Below are positions 63,922 to 64,000 of a stretch of 64,000 bases of DNA, in pieces (position 1 is the first letter of the stretch; each line of letters starts with the position of its first letter). The stretch covers positions 1-64,000 of the forward strand of contig NZ_JBHUDG010000050.1 of assembly GCF_042678145.1 (NCBI RefSeq), in the 5' to 3' direction. Origin of the DNA: Pseudopedobacter beijingensis. Its GTDB lineage: Bacteria > Bacteroidota > Bacteroidia > Sphingobacteriales > Sphingobacteriaceae. The position numbers were made by a program, and so were the translations under genes. The notes beneath the pieces were generated by a model that was not told the DNA's origin, made no database searches, and saw only the letters and a list, made by a program, of their open reading frames with translations.

Positions 63922-64000
63922 ATATGAGTTGGTTGGTTGTTTCCAAAGAGATATCTTTGGCAAGGGGCTGTCCTAGTCAAGAAACTTTTTACTTTTGTGA

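Noticed and set aside
63955..64000. GGGGCTGTCCTAG at the right edge as an IS end
   Set aside because: Too short and cut off by the window; no matching inverted end is seen.

Overview
The window looks like chromosomal DNA of a low-GC Bacteroidota bacterium, most likely Sphingobacteriaceae (Pedobacter or a relative). Supporting signs are a SusC/SusD pair with an N-terminal STN domain on SusC, a FecR anti-sigma factor, a T9SS type A sorting domain, LruC/DUF4842 lipoproteins, an argD of the Bacteroides type, and TAnnTTTG promoter-like boxes. The species call is inference.

Layout from left to right. 1-3400: palindromic repeats, a GNAT acetyltransferase, glyA and an argD-type aminotransferase. 3560-13320: a three-gene envelope operon on the minus strand, made of an outer-membrane barrel protein, a 2175-residue surface protein and a fibronectin-III protein, preceded by an AraC regulator. 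14400-15840: a second GNAT gene, IS-derived debris and tRNA-Ser(UGA). 15900-18960: DUF3037, a HipA-like kinase and a UPF1/IGHMBP2-type helicase. 19070-23800: two LruC-domain lipoproteins. 23980-26530: a partner-switching signalling set (receiver-SpoIIE phosphatase, STAS protein, HATPase-like protein) plus a membrane protein. 26575-28680: two family-2 glycosyltransferases on the plus strand.

29120-36430 is a complete thiamine operon behind a TPP riboswitch: thiS, thiC, a thiE/tenI-like gene, thiD, thiE, thiG, thiH and a thiF/moeB-rhodanese gene. It is followed by an MFS drug-efflux gene, a secreted nuclease and a small membrane protein. 38900-39660 has no intact gene. It holds a decayed DUF1778-GNAT (TacA/TacT-like) toxin-antitoxin locus and an unusual repeat block. 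A GNAT-nitrilase fusion follows.

41265-63734 is a polysaccharide utilisation locus on the minus strand: a Tat-exported BNR-repeat lipoprotein, a GH31 enzyme, FecR, SusC, SusD, a DUF5017-like lipoprotein, a sialate-O-acetylesterase-family protein, a SUMF1-BNR fusion, two related propeller-like secreted proteins (one with a T9SS tail), a GH89 alpha-N-acetylglucosaminidase and a GDSL/GxDLY esterase. Together they suggest capture and trimming of an acylated glycan containing alpha-GlcNAc and another alpha-linked sugar. Sialic acid is possible but unproven. No ECF sigma gene sits beside fecR.

The most unusual non-coding structure is a set of intergenic loci made of 11-bp tandem units. Two of the three are bracketed by copies of a TACACTAAG motif. 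Several other families of intergenic palindromic repeats are also present.
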